Assembly: GCA_015179045.1 (NCBI GenBank)
Contig: WHUZ01000096.1
Location: 152,696-216,695, forward strand
DNA: 64,000 nucleotides
Direction of reading: 5' to 3'
DNA from: Kalaharituber pfeilii
Lineage: Eukaryota > Ascomycota > Pezizomycetes > Pezizales > Pezizaceae
Shown here: in pieces, positions 9,565 through 22,775 of the stretch
Layout of the letters: every line of letters starts with the position of its first letter
Numbering within the stretch: position 1 is the stretch's first letter
Notes under the pieces: model-generated
Databases searched by the model: none
What the model was told of the DNA's origin: nothing
What the model saw: only the letters and a program-made list of their open reading frames with translations
Position numbers and translations under genes: made by a program

Positions 9565-10689
9565 GATGATAGCACGGTATAGTCTATGATAAGTAGATGT
9601 AAGGGAACTCGCTCAGAATCAGACAATTTAATTTTGTGTGCATCAAAGCCAAGGATGCAAAATTACAATCAAGTTGCGGGGTATGTGCTACCCTGTTCTC
9701 GTGCCCAGACTCTCTTGGCACGCTTAAATAATTCGCGAAAGGAAGAGAGTCTGGTACGAAACATCTCAGAAATGGGGGGCTCCCCAGCTCCGGGTGCCAA
9801 GAGGGCCGAAGATGCTAGCGCATGTTCCGGAGATGCTAGTGTGCTCCTTAGCGGCACTCACATTATGCATATAAGTACTAGTAGAGATAGCTCAGGACGA
9901 GCACCTAATATTCTAATTCCTCTTCAAATTGCTCCAGAAATTGCTCCAAAAATACCGGAGATAGAAACTAAGGGCACTAGTTATTATTATATATGATAAA
10001 GATACTATACACCATCTCCGAGGTCATTCTGGATAATATAAGGCCAAGTTAAAAGGTAGACTTGTCTAGGCTACTAAATGCATAAACCTCTGTATAGTAG
10101 AACAGGAATAGAAGCATCTCCGAAGACTGTATCACATCAGAATAACGAAAATGTGTCCTGACATGCGGGCGTAGTGTCATAATAATTGGATACATCCCAT
10201 GTGTGTAAGCCAGTATGAGTTGTTTGTATGGCATAACTGAGTCGGAGTGAAAATGTACAACTACTACTCGGCAGTGAGCTGGTATAAGCCGAGTAGTTTT
10301 TGCACTGACGTGAGTTGAATCAGTACCGAGCTTTGTAGCATACATATATTATTTGATGTACAATGCTAATCAATGCATTTAGCATTTATATTCCATCTGA
10401 GCAAGTCGGGTTGAGTCAGTAAGTATGTATGGTATGACTGAGTCGGTGTAATAATGTACCACTTCTACTCGGCTGCTGAGTGAGCCGGTATGAGTTGTAT
10501 GTATGGCGTGACTAAGTCGGTGTGATAATGTACAACTACTACTCAGTTCCTGAGTGAGTTTAAAGTAGGGTCGGAGGAATTTTATTAAAGGCTTACACCG
10601 ACTTAACTTATACTGATGTGAATGCTATGTAATAGTAATAGTAACATGTGTGGTCTCAATACCTCACACACATATACTCTATATCTCGA

Positions 10690-11030
10690 TATAGCAGAAT
10701 GAGCTCAATTTAATAGGTATGGCAGGTGCCGCTTGATGGCGGGAGATGAGCTGCATTTCACAGGTATGGAACGCCTCCCTTGGTGGTACGAGAGGTGGCA
10801 GAATGAGCCAAATTTGACCGGTATGGCAGGTTCTATACGACGGTGCGAGATATGGCAGAATGAGCTGAATTTGACTGGTATAACAGGTCCTATACGACGG
10901 TGCGAGAGGTGGCAGTATGAGCCAAATTTGGCTGGTATGGCAGGTCTTATACGACGGTGCGAGATATGGCAGAATGAGCCGAATTTGACAGGTACGACAG
11001 CTTCTATATGATGGTGCGAGAGTGTGATGA
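10690..11030. repeat. 57-bp minisatellite, six units
   Basis: Units start (ggtatggcagg-like) at 10716, 10763, 10820, 10877, 10934 and 10991; all but the first spacing are exactly 57 bp. Because 57 is a multiple of three, frames stay open on both strands. The period explains that better than coding does. Confidence 0.85.
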
Positions 11031-11914
11031 ACCGATTCCCAACCCCTTACCCGAGACCTCCCAGCTCCGACAACTAGCACACGCGACGGTTGGTATTGCT
11101 GAGCTCATTCCTGAAAATTCCTGACAATTCCACCTGATTCTAGTTATTTCCTTAGTCTTACATGTGTTTCTCTTGTTTATTTAGTCTTCCTGTTGGAATG
11201 ATGATCTAGCGGATCGGAGGTTTGTTAAGTGTGGTGGAGGTTTCTGGGGTATGGCGGAGGTATTGGGAGTTTGTGGATTGCAGCGGAGGCTTGTGAGGTG
11301 CAGTGGAGGTTTATAGATTGTAGCGGAGGTTTGTTTCGAGGAAAGTTGTAGAGGGAAGCTTGGATATATGTATTGGGTTGGTTTCTCGTTTTTCCTTTTC
11401 TTTTATCATTATCGAAATCTATGCGAATGAAATACTGTTGAGTGCAGTACTGCAGCGTGAACTCTCGTGAATATTACACTTCCATGCAGTCTTGTTTGTT
11501 TGTTTGCTTGCCCGAAGGATTGGAATTTGGCCATGAGGGCTCTCTATAAAAGAGGCCCTCCCTCCCCACTCTCTATGACCCTCACGCAACAACTTGTATT
11601 CTATCCAAGTTGTATTTAGCTTTCAATACATCTACCTCTCCGTACCATATAACGCCGACTGCCTCTGCCTGCTGTGAACCCGCCCTGACGCCTGCCGCCC
11701 GCCCCCCGTACCCGGACCCTAAACCCTGAATCCCGACCCCAACCCGACCTGACCAATTCATTACAACTTAACAGGTATAGCAGGCCTCTCTCTATGGCAA
11801 GCAATGAGGCATCATTGGCTGAATATTTATACGACTGCGATGCTGTCACCACTCGGCTCACATTGCCTGCATTGCATATGCGCATTTCGGATACACGTGT
11901 GCATCTACCAACCG

Positions 11915-12955
11915 TCCACCCTACGGTTACGGTGAACCCATAACAATTGCTTCGAGTAAGCCACAAGAAGGACTAAGGTTACCGGAGATGGAATTAGGAG
12001 TCTTTTGGACCTACTCTGATAAGTCCCAACTCACATATTCATCTCCGGACAGGTTGTGTGCAGAAACTTGTATAAGTACTATATAAAGGCTGCTCGGTCC
12101 ACCCTACGGTTACGGTGAACCTATAACAATTGCTCCGAGTAAGCCACAAGAAGGACTAAGGTTACCGGAGATGGAATTAGGAGTCTTTTGGACCTACTCT
12201 AATAAGTACCAACTCACATATTCATCTCCGGACATGTTGTGTGCAGAAACTTGTATAAGTACTATATAAAGGCTACTCTGTCCACCCTACGGTTACGGTG
12301 AACCCATAACAACTGCTCCGAGTAAGCCATAAGAAGAACTAAGGTTACCGGAGATAGAATTAGGAATCTTTTAGACCTACTCTAATAAGTACCAACTCAT
12401 ATGTTCATCTCCGGACATGTTGTATGCAGAAACTTGTTTAAGTACTATATAAAGGCTACTCCGTCCACCCTACGGTTATAGCGAACCCATAGCAACTGCT
12501 CCGAGTAAGCTACAAGAAGGACTAAGGTTACCGGAGATGGAATTAGGAGTCTTTTAGACCTACTCTAATAAGTACCAACTCATATATTCATCTCCGGACA
12601 GGTTGTACTCTTTCGGAGCAGAAACTTGGTATGTAAGTACTATATAAAGACTACTTCGAATGTAGAGGACATAGTCTCCTAACTAGATGCTGACTAAGTG
12701 GAGTTTCATGCGTGTGTGTTGCTCCACTAGAAAGTACAGAGGATATAGTCTCGTTACGAGACTACAGAGGATAGGTAAACTGCTCCAAGTAAGCAACAAG
12801 GAGGATTAAGATTACCGGAGATAGAATCAGAGCCTTTTAGGCCTACTCTAATGAGTAACAACTCATACTATTTATTTCTGGACATGTTTGGCTATGAGAA
12901 TAGAACATGTTATGCCCTTTTGAAGTAGAAACTTATATAAGTACTATATAAAGAG
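11915..12955. repeat. 183-bp tandem array, four units plus a degenerate fifth
   Basis: Units beginning tccaccctacggtta start at 11915, 12098, 12281 and 12464 (183 bp each). Each contains ttaccggagat and ends with agtactatataaagg, a TATA-like word. A diverged fifth copy without the first ~65 bp lies at about 12780-12955. No protein is encoded. Confidence 0.85.
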
Positions 12956-14002
12956 TCGGAGTCGGACTAGTGTTCGCATCGGTGTGACTGAGTCGGTGTC
13001 AGCCTTTAACAAAATTCCTCCGACCCTACTATAAACTCACTCAGGAACTGAGTACTCGTTGTATATTATTACACCGACTCAGTCACGCCGCACATACAAC
13101 CCGACCCGGCTCACTCGGCGGCCGAGTCGGGTACGGCGTAACGGCGTAACAAACCGGCTCGACCTCATTACTTACCGACTCAACCCGACTCGCTCAGGCA
13201 GGATGTGAATGCTAAATGCATTGATTGGCATTGTATATCAAATTTGTACGTGGGCCACTCATATTCTACAAAACTCGGCACCGACTCGACTCACACTCGG
13301 TGCGAAAACTACTCGGCTCATACCGGCTCACTGCCGAGTAGTAGTTGTACATTATCACACCGACTCAGTCACGCCGTACATACAACTCATACAGGCTCAC
13401 TCGGCGGCCGAGTCGGGTACGTTTTCTGGTGTGACAAACCGACCCGAAAACCGACTGACTCAGAAAAACCGACTCACAACTCACATCGAGTGCGAACGCT
13501 TTAGACTACTTTGAATGCAGAGAACAGGTAAGTAAAGCTCCGGAGAAGAGCAATAGGTATCGGAGATGAAAATAGCTGTACTATTAAGGTACAATATATA
13601 AAGTATACTGAGAAACCTAGCTTAAGTTGCAAACATGTTAGCAAATATGAAATTATTTCCAGAAATACTGTTTACATACAGTAGATCTCTCAATATTCTG
13701 ACTATCATTTGCATAGCATTGCATTAAAATAGCGCTATGCGGCGCTATTTTAGTCTCATGCGCTAACAGCTCCGGGACCGGAGCAAAAGTAAGCTAGACC
13801 TCGGAGATGTCTCGTATGATATGTACCAGACTCTCTTCCTTTCGCGAATTATTTAAGCGTGCCAAGAGAGTCTGGGCACGAGAACAGTGCTATGGTGCCG
13901 GAAGTTAATAATCAACATGTTGTAACATTCCCAGCCAGCATTAGTAAGCAGCACCATATGTGTCATTTTGCTGCTTGAGCAATCGCGCACCCTTCAGCCA
14001 CG

Positions 14003-14709
14003 TGTTACGGGCGTGAGGGGCTCGGCTCCGGTGGGCGCTGGAAGGGACCGGATGTTGCGGCTACGGTGGGGTGAATACGGCGGGTCGGAATGGCTACGGA
14101 GGTGTCTATACGGCGGACCGGAAGGGCAGCTACTCGGCGGGGAGCACGCAGCGGAGCGGAGCGATTCACGGGCGTAATGATGGAACGATAGGTTCAGAGT
14201 TATAGAGGACTTAGGACACCGCTAGTGTCTTGATTCTTCTAACTATGCTATCGCCAGCCGGCGCTTATATAGACATCAGCGCAGCCATACATGAGGGGTC
14301 GTCAAATGAATAATTGGCTGGCAATGCGGCGATTCCTTATCAATGCCAATACCCGTGGTAATAGGCACACGTAACGAAAACATGCAAAATAGTACGGGAC
14401 AAAGATAACGAATGTACTAATGCATGTGCGTATATAAATAAAGCTTCCGTAACTCGAGTGTATGCATCAAGCTGCATTCCGGATGACACACCCTTCCGTA
14501 GTACTGCCCTATCTAAACGATGCGAGAATCAACAGCCAAGCCTAACGGGTGATCAGTCCGGTCAATCAGCATTGGTCTTATGTTCGATTGCAGGGTCAGC
14601 GTTATCCCCTTGGCGGGTAAGTCTTCACCTTTAGCCGTGGCAGCTAGTTAGTAGTGGAACCCTTGCCCCTTGCCACAGTGGTGGGTAAGTTTCCACCCTA
14701 GCCGTAACA
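14003..14709 (-). mobile_element. Solo LTR, copy 1 (707 bp)
   Basis: It starts TGTTACGG and ends CCGTAACA, with an exact 5-bp duplication CCACG on both sides (13998-14002 and 14710-14714). TG...CA ends plus a 5-bp duplication are the signature of an LTR. No internal retroviral sequence is attached. Orientation is inferred from a TATA-like box that reads on the minus strand in this copy. Confidence 0.85.
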
Positions 14710-15780
14710 CCACGGTCACTTTACACGGTCGCATTACATGCTCTACAGCTGCCCACGCTCGCACCACTCATAGAAGGTTTTTCCAGAGTCTATTGCAGGT
14801 CTACGAGAAACTATACCCAAAGCTCTTTTTTCTATTTCAGACATCTCTATTTGGCGTTATTATAACAAGTGTCTTCATATTATGCAGGCATATAAGGATG
14901 GTCATCAATATGGTACAGAGGCCTTCAAAAATCATGTATATAAGTCACAGGCGGGGAACCCTTTGATGACTAATCCATTTATATGGGCTTGGCATGTAAC
15001 ATTTGGTACATTTCCTAAGAAAGTAAAAAAACTTTGAACCTTTTCAGTTTCACAACGAATAAAGATTTTGCTATGAAAATATTATAGAATGATAGAGCAT
15101 CTCAAATAGTATAGATTTTTGATATTTCTACCTTAGTTCATATCAGGTTATGGTTGCTGATAGGTTTTGCGTTGCATTGGTTGTATCGCAAATTTCATGT
15201 TGATTACTAGGTGAGGCCGTCAGTTGCCGTCCTGATTAGGCAATGTTCTCTAGGAATGGGGGCCCTATGCGAAGTCAAATAAATGTTCCAGAGGCATGAC
15301 TGGCAGAGTGATGGTAATACTATATGTGCTGGTGGAGGGGGGGTGCGGTAGAGAGGAGGGTATAGTAGAGAGCGGTGTGCGGTAAAGGAGCGGGGTCTAA
15401 GCTTTTTTTTCTTTTTTAACTTCTTCGAACTGACCTGTGCCTTAGTCGAAGTGGAAAGCTATGGTCTCCAGTGATGGAGGTAACCAAAAGCGCCATGGAG
15501 AGGTATAGAATTGAGGGCCCCGGTTCAATTTTGAGCTAGGGAAGAGGATTGTCCAGTATCTCTCTGAGATAGACTGTAATGCTCCGGTTCCAGCAATGAT
15601 CTCTTGGGAGTTAGAATTTACTGTAAAATCTCTTAGCAAGTCAGAAATTCTAATGATGAACAATTGGGAGCTGGAACTGGGGTAACTTGTTTTTATTTTT
15701 TACATATCTGTTTTTTTTCCTAGCATTTTAACATTGCTTCTTCAAGTTGCTCTCAAAGTCTCAACTAATACATAATATAT
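14710..15780. other. Spacer between solo LTR and Helitron, no gene seen
   Basis: AT-rich sequence with a GGAGGGGG/GAGAGGAGGG purine stretch near 15330-15380. It probably includes the 3' flank of the Helitron; I could not identify the expected CTRR end or its hairpin. Confidence 0.4.
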
Positions 15781-15784
15781 CTAT

Positions 15785-18700
15785 CTATATATAAACTGCT
15801 ATATCTATTGAATCTAACCTCCTCTCCTCTGCTATTCTTGCTGTGGTATTTTTTAGTATAGCAATACTTGAAAGACGATTAAATGGAACAGAACTTAAAA
15901 AGGCCAAATCCTGTAAACATTTGACTCGAGATAGTGCAACAAATGTTAAGCCCGACTGATTTTCTTTTAAACCTAACTCTACTACCACTTTTGGCAATGT
16001 GAGTCCCTGAGACTTGTGAATAGTTAGGGCCCATGCCAAAACCAATAGAAATTGTTTTCTAGAACACAGATATCCATTGTATTCAAAGCGGCTAGTGAAA
16101 GAAGCTATTGGTATTACTCGTAGATATGACTCCATAAATGATGGACCTGAATAGTGATCTAATTCTACCAATAAGCAGATAGGAAGTGCTTGACGAGATT
16201 CATCAATACTATTTAAGACCAAACCACGAATAGTTCCCATAGTTCCATTCACAATACTAGCTTGTACTCAGAGGTTTTTTGTTACTATAACTCTAGCTCC
16301 AATAGCTAATAGTAACACAGGTGGTAAATCTCCAGCTGCTTCTGAGTTTAGTTTCTTTATTGTCGATATAATAGCTCATGGTGCTGAATGTATGGCTAGT
16401 GTACGGTATACTGGACAGTGCATAAAAAGTAAGTATTTGGCATTCTATGCCTTTACCTCCTTTCTCATACACATAAGAGCTACAGCTCTATTAAATGTAT
16501 GCCTGTCCGCTTCACTCATAATATCTAAAACACGAGCCTGAACAAATTGTTGCCAGTCATGATGAGTCCATGCTCCATCTCTGGCTCGTAGAAGCATAGA
16601 TCGAAAATGAATCTGATCCTCTCCTCTTTGATGCATACTAGTTTGAAGATGAATAAAGGTCGTAAATTGACGATATAGAAAGTAACCTCTATCTTGTAAT
16701 AACAAGCTAGTAGGATTTCCCTTTCATCTGGAATCTGGTTTAACGTACATCGGAAGATCTCCTACTGGAGGCAGCTGGGCAAAGTCTCCCATCAATATGA
16801 TATGAACACCACCAAATATCATACCTTGATGGTCTGGGAATGCTATTCCAAGTCTTCGATCAATCCGAGCTAGAAAAGCCTGTCCAATCATTGACATTTC
16901 ATCAATAATGATAATTTTCGTATGTTGACATTTATTTTGAAGAGTAGTTGCAGCAGCTAGTATATGTTACGGGCGTGAGGGGCTAGGCTCCGGTGGGCGC
17001 TGGGAGGCACTGGATGTTACGGCTACGGAGGTGCGTATTCGGCAGGCCGGGGTCGCTACGGAGGCGTATATACGGCGGGCCGGCTACGGAGGTGTATATG
17101 CTGCGGGCCGGAGTGGTTACGGAGGCGTATATGCTGCGGGCCGGAATGACTACGGAGTTGTATATACGGCGGGCCGGAAGGGCAGCTGTTTGGCGTGGAG
17201 CGCGCAGCGGAGCGGAGCGATTCACGGGCGTAATGAGGAAACGATAGGTTTCAGAAGTATAGAGAACTTAGAACACCGCTTGTGTCTTGATTCTTCAACT
17301 GTGCTATCGCCTGTGCTTAAATAGACTGAGCACATCATACATGACTAGGCAAGCAAATAAAGAAACGGCAATTCAACAATGCCAATAATCATAACAAAGA
17401 AACATGCAACGTAGTACAGATGCTAGATAATAACATGTACTAGGGCATGTGCGCATATTAGCTTCATGAACCGAGTGCCAGGCCTAAAGACCTTACAATC
17501 AACGGTGACACACACTTCCTTAGCACTACCCTATTCAAACACAAAGAATCCTCTGCCAAGCCTAACGGGTGATCAGTCCGGTCTAGCAGCACTGGCCTTA
17601 CTAAGGATTCAGGGTAAGTGTTCCCCTGCTCGGGTAAGTCTCACCTTAGCCGTAACAGTATAATATTATTATCGTTACCTATTAGACTCATTTGTAAGGT
17701 CCCATGGATAGTAGATCCATTAACATTATGAGCTGCATATCCAGTATATACTAGAACAGGTACTACCGCTTTGATTAACCTTTCAGGTAGAAGAGTAAGT
17801 GAGATTGCATATCTTAAAGCATTAATAAGATAAGACTTTCCAGCTCCTGCTGTTCTAGCTACAATCATCAAAAGTTGAGAAGTAGTAGCATCATCCTAGT
17901 GGTTCCAATAGTTCATAATTTGTCGAAGGCAATTCGCTGTTCTGTGTTGAGTGTTTGAGGTAATACCTCAGGAAGATTTATTGTAACTGGAGTAACTTGT
18001 TTTGTCTCCTATATCCAGCTAGTACTATATACTACATTTGTATATCTACCAAAGATATTGAGATTACAATTCCAATCATAGTTGATATCTTCAGCTTGGT
18101 AACTTAGATAACTGATAGCAATATCTAGTTAATCTTATTGATCATTAGTGAGTATATTTTAACCATAGGGACGTATGCTAGCTATATCCATTCAATCTTG
18201 TGTTTCTAATTCTTTCTCCTATAGTTGATTGCCTTCCAGATCTGAGTCATGTCCATGATCCAAATTGGCAACACCATGATAGCCACTTATTAGAGTATAA
18301 ACTGTAGCTGGTAGCAAAGGAAGGAAAAATTGTAATCGTGTACACTAGTCTATAGTATCAAGATTATCACTGGCTAAATCTTCCTTAATACCCATTATAT
18401 ATACTAGAGTCCTGAAAGGAATATATTTGAGTAATGTTATACAACAAAATAGAATATTTGTTGCATCCACTGGAGGGTCAGGAATTGTTCGAATAACTCG
18501 ACTTTTTCGATTTCGATTTGATGTTGCTATCCATTTCTCATTACGATAAGTATATAATTGAAGCAAATCATGAAGGCAGATATCTTCTAGCTCTGGGTCA
18601 TGACCAATATATCTTTTTAAAATACCTTTTTTTATATTAGTACTTATATATCATTTTCAGGGTAAGAACTATTGGAAAATACCTTGTCCTGATATTACCT

Positions 18701-21700
18701 CTGCCTCATCTTCTAAATTTTGTAAAGCTTCAGACTCTATTCTTAGAGGAACCAGTGTTGTATTTGTAAAATTAAGAGTAATCACTTTCCATGATGACTC
18801 TACTAAGCTTAACCCTTGCAGAAGATGGCAAGCTTCTTGAGCAGAAAAGTCTCATTCAATAATAAACGAGTAAAGCATCTTCTTAAACAGAAGTTGAGCA
18901 GGAGACTCATCTGTACATTTCGTAGCTGCTGTTCTCATAATAGACTGAAGATTTGTAGAAGCTGTTTCTGCTTTAGTTGCATACTTTGTAATGTAGTTCA
19001 AGACCGCCTCAATACTGAGAATAGGCTGGAAGTCTGTATTCGCTCTCCAGGCTTGTAAGTATAATGGATTATACTTATTTGTATCTATATCCTCCTCTGT
19101 TCTTTCTAAGTTCAAATACCACTTTCCATCTGCATTTTTACAGACTTCAGTTTTTGGATGTGGTGTAGCAGGAAAATGAAAACGGCAGTGTAGTGTTGAG
19201 TTCTCTGCAGCCTGCCCTCTTTTTTTTCGCAAGCAATATGAACCACATATATGCTTTTGAACACGGTTTGATAAATAAGAAAGATCTAAAGCTAGGTCAT
19301 TGGCTAAAGGAAGGTTGTGGCGGCACGGGTGTAGTGGTGCAGGATGTAAACCTTTAACAGGAGTATCTGCGCGAACTTGACTCTGATCCCAATAGGTCTC
19401 TAGTGTTAGACGATCATCTAAATCATTCAGAGAGATAGATGTGAGTGTTGGTGCTCCTTCAATCCATAGAAACCCATGTAAATGTCCTGAACCTCTAAAC
19501 TGCCACTCATATCGAAACCAGTAGTCATGAACTCGCATATTTGGGTAATGAAGAACTATTTTTTTGAGAAATACCTTAAATCTATAGACGAGAAATTCGC
19601 TAGCCAGCTGGAGATGAGTCTGTAAATTCTGGTTTCGACAGAGTACTGCTTCACGCTCCAGTAGAGTTAGCAGATCTAAAACTGGGCCTCCTCCAAGTCG
19701 TGCTCTCTTCTCCTCAATTAATCGATGTAAGTCCACCCAATGTATATCAGCAGCACTAAATGTGGCAAATGCATGTGGACATGCTGTACGGACTATTGAG
19801 GATAATTCTGATCGTTTATAGTTCCAGAATGGTGCCAGTCCTGGAATTGAGGAGGAAAAGCGGCAGATTCTTTGGCCTAATAGATGTAATGGGTTTTCAA
19901 TCTCTTCTCGTAGTTGACCAACTGTAACATTTTCAAATTGACCTTTTCTCACAAAGAATGTAGCTGTTGCTCCTAGTTGCCAGCGATATTTTGAATTTAG
20001 TGCAAAGAATATGAATCGCGGGTCTTCTGCAAATCTGCCATCTCGATATCGAATTAAGTGACAAAAGTAATCAGCTGGTGTTACTTTCTTCAAACGCTGG
20101 CCATTGTATATCAAATCCGCAGCTCCAGAAGGAAATAAGTATGAAAATGCTTTAGCAATATAACCTTTTTCCCTAAACTCATTTATAGGATTCTGTTCTA
20201 CTTGAGGGTAAATCACTGGAGGTACTAGTTGAGAAACAGGTCTTTGATTAAGAAATCGCTGTAAGGCTGAACGCTCATTAATAGTGATTTGACCTCTATG
20301 TACACCAGTCTCAACTTGGTCATTATCCTCATTATCCACAGGTCCAGTTTCTGTAGTAGTATCCCAGTCCTCATCTAAGATTAGCTCAAAGCGTTGCTGT
20401 GTTGACATATTTTCTAGATTGTTGACATAGGCATCCAAGCGAGAAACATCTTGCTGTACATTTCGATACTATCGATTATGTTGACAAAGATATTGCATCC
20501 AAGCTCGAACACGGTGTACATTAATTTCAAAGTCTTTTAATGACTCAGCTTGTGGAGTACGGCCTCCCTCTCGTACTCGTAATATGACCATTGGAATCTC
20601 ATGAGGTAGCTGTGGAATGATATGGAAATTCTCAGTTGGGTCTTGTGGAAAGTTAATAACATGTACCTTTTAGATGTTAGTCTTTTCTTATAGTCAAGTA
20701 GATTAAATAAAATTGAAACAATACCTTTCCTCCCTTATATTGCCCATATCCACGAACTTTATAGACACGAATAACTGGATGTACTAAAGCTAACATCATA
20801 GCCTCTATAGGTGAGGGTTTACCTACTGCAGATAGCTCTTGAGGTATCTCACCTGGAGACATGTCGTTTTGAGTACTGAACATATGGATTCCAGTCCATG
20901 TAGGAGATGATCTTTCATTATGACAACGCTCACAAATTGAAATACCATCTCTTACTCGTACTTTCAGAGCAATCCCTATTTCCTCACATATTGAGCATTC
21001 ATTTAACTGAATATTTGATAAGCTGTTGGCAAAATTTTGTAGTGATCTATGTACTACCTCAGACTGTATTTGTTGTAGCTGTTAATGTCTGAGAGGTGGA
21101 GTTTGATTTTGTCCGGTAGGTGATAGAGATTGCTCTTAATGTCTAATAGAGTTAGACTGTTCATCACTAGTGATAGACTGCTCATGATATCTGCCACGTC
21201 TGCCAGTAGCAGACCGCTCACGATATCTAATAGCAGTAGACTGCTTATAGGAGTTGATAGAGATGGTCTGAGACTGCTCATAAGAGCTAGTAGAGGTGGT
21301 CTGATATTGCTCACAGAAGCTGATAGGAGCAGACTGATTCTGATCTCTAGTAGAGCTAAATTCCTTATGCTCTTTGAGTTGTCTAGAAGATGGTGTTGTA
21401 GATATTGACCGTCTTGGAGGTGATCGTACTGGAGACTGACTACGACAGCGAGTAGGTGATAAAGAAGCAGATCTTGGATAGGTAGCATAGTCCATATTCT
21501 GAAGTTCTGGAATAGTCCTAGCTACCTGCAACTGAGGAGTCTTATTACGTCTGCTTTCTAATTCTTGCTCTCGCTTTGCCTATGATAATACAAACTCTTT
21601 AGCTTCAGTTTCATAGAAATTTCATGATTCAAACTTACTGTTAAGGTTACAATACGTTTATTTCGGCAGGTATTGCAAGTCTTCATTCGACGGCCATCCT

Positions 21701-21764
21701 GGGTATAAGTCCAATATGCAGGATCATACTTTCGTAGGCAGCGGGAACAGGCAATAGGATCCAT
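15785..21764 (-). pseudogene. Helitron Rep-helicase gene, decayed and interrupted
   Basis: Reading 21764 to 15785 on the minus strand: an N-terminal CxxC finger (ACSRCLRKYD), a low-complexity linker, a DUF6570 region (CSICEEIG, HPVIRVYKVRGYGQYKGG), then the Helitron Rep domain. The Rep domain has the HUH-type motif GHLHGFLW (near 19475) and a two-tyrosine motif YITKYATKAE (near 18980). A PIF1-like helicase follows, with the P-loop GAGKSYLI (near 17850), DEMSMIGQ (near 16895) and the C-terminal ALTIHKSQGLTLP (near 16020). Two small introns look real (about 21585-21643 and 20670-20726). Stops (for example near 20467), frameshifts and the solo LTR at 16965 show it is dead. Rolling-circle transposition is the ancestral role. 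The element's TC and CTRR ends were not found. Confidence 0.85.
16965..17657 (-). mobile_element. Solo LTR, copy 2 (693 bp), inside the Helitron helicase
   Basis: TGTTACGG...CCGTAACA ends with an exact 5-bp duplication GTATA (16960-16964 and 17658-17662). Removing it with one target copy restores the helicase reading NNIILAAATTLQ. The first 200 bp hold ~33-bp tandem units (ctacggaggtgtatat...gcgggccgg). Confidence 0.9.
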
Positions 21765-22073
21765 TAGTCTAGGTATAGTTGTGAGGTTAAAAGTATGTTG
21801 ACTAAGGGTAGAGAGTCGAGTCTGTATACGGGTTGGTTATGAGACTATGGGAGTTATTGGCAATGTAGGATATTGAGCGGTATTGAGCTAGACTGTTGTT
21901 ACAGGATGCCAAGAGCTAATCACGGGACTGCCATCACGGGACTGCATGTCAAGAAACAGATGAGTCTCCCATGATGAATTAATGTACACTTCGTTCCCAA
22001 TTTAAAGAATTGGCAACTACGTTGCCAATTAACTTCCGGCACCACTGCATACCCCGAGTGGGGGTTTATATAC

Positions 22074-22569
22074 ATAATTAAGACACCAAACCAAAGATTG
22101 ATTACATAACACATATGCCAAGACGCTTCAGCAGCAACGTACTTATGTACTAGACAGAAAAGTAAGTATTTGGACAGGGAATAATGCATATTATGCGCTA
22201 CGCGGCATTTGGCATATTTTCGTATGCTTGGCAGTAAAAAAATAGGTGTAAAAGTCCAAATTCATATTATGTCAGCTGTCCAAATTTCATCACGTCAGCT
22301 GTCCAAATACTTTCTTACATAATGAATTTGGACACCCTATCACGAAATTGGGACTATCTTATGGCTATCACCAGCCAAGCATACGAAAATATGCTAGTTT
22401 CTGCCGAATACTGTATGGCGCATAAATATGCATTTGTCTCCTGTCTAAATACTTATTTTTCTGTCTAGTATTAAACGCCTGGTCCGAGGCTAGACTATAA
22501 TTAAGACACCAAAACCAAAGATTGATTACATAACACATATGCCAAGACGCTTCAGTAGCAACGTACTTA
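22074..22569. repeat. 72-bp direct repeat pair
   Basis: The block from ataattaagacacc to aacgtactta occurs at 22074-22145 and 22497-22569 with only three differences. The 350 bp between consist mostly of a TA-flanked MITE. A palindrome (attggcaactacgttgccaat) precedes the first copy near 22006-22028. Confidence 0.8.
22150..22468. mobile_element. 319-bp MITE with TA target duplication
   Basis: Inverted ends CTAGACAGAAAAGTAAG and CTTATTTTTCTGTCTAG, with longer imperfect pairing inwards, are flanked by TA on each side. This suits a Tc1/mariner-type element. A lone relic of the same right end (gtccggatacttatttctcg) lies near 27600. Confidence 0.8.
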
Positions 22570-22703
22570 CGAGGCTAATCAGGTGGGCTTAGTGGAATGG
22601 GTAAGGTCAGTGTTGTATGGATCGTATCCAAGTGTGAGTGGCTCCTTGAGCATGGATAATAATAATAATAATAATCGTCACCTCAGTTTAGAGCTAGCTT
22701 CAG

Positions 22704-22775
22704 TTTTTTTTTTTTTTTTTTTTTTATTTCATTACTCCCATGCCGCCTATCAGGCTATGGCGAGAGGTTAGGTAA
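22704..22775 (-). mobile_element. LINE 3' end, truncated
   Basis: Poly(T) of ~22 nt followed by the reverse complement of the LINE tail (catgccgcctatcaggctatggcg). No clear target duplication was found, so the 5' limit is approximate. Confidence 0.6.

Larger units (their letters stand above)
9691..13887. mobile_element. 4.2-kb inverted-repeat insertion, no transposase
   Basis: The ends are inverted copies of a ~60-bp unit (CTGTTCTCGTGCCCAGACTC at the left; its complement ends at 13887). Each end unit is itself a hairpin, since CCAGACTCTCTT pairs with AAGAGAGTCTGG inside it. The word TGCTA is duplicated at 9686-9690 and 13888-13892. An internal pair of ~500-bp inverted arms (about 10050-10600 and 12975-13500, rich in gactcagtcgg-type words) adds a second layer. 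The left and right flanks join into a sequence that matches 22028-22056 in reverse complement, so that locus looks like a related empty site. No recognisable protein is encoded. The left end has two extra C residues, so the exact terminus is uncertain. Confidence 0.6.

Noticed and set aside
10679..11080. Long open frames on both strands
   Set aside because: They follow from a 57-bp tandem repeat (multiple of three) and have no protein features.
11915..12955. CRISPR-like array
   Set aside because: Units are 183 bp, contiguous and without unique spacers;: an ordinary eukaryotic tandem repeat.
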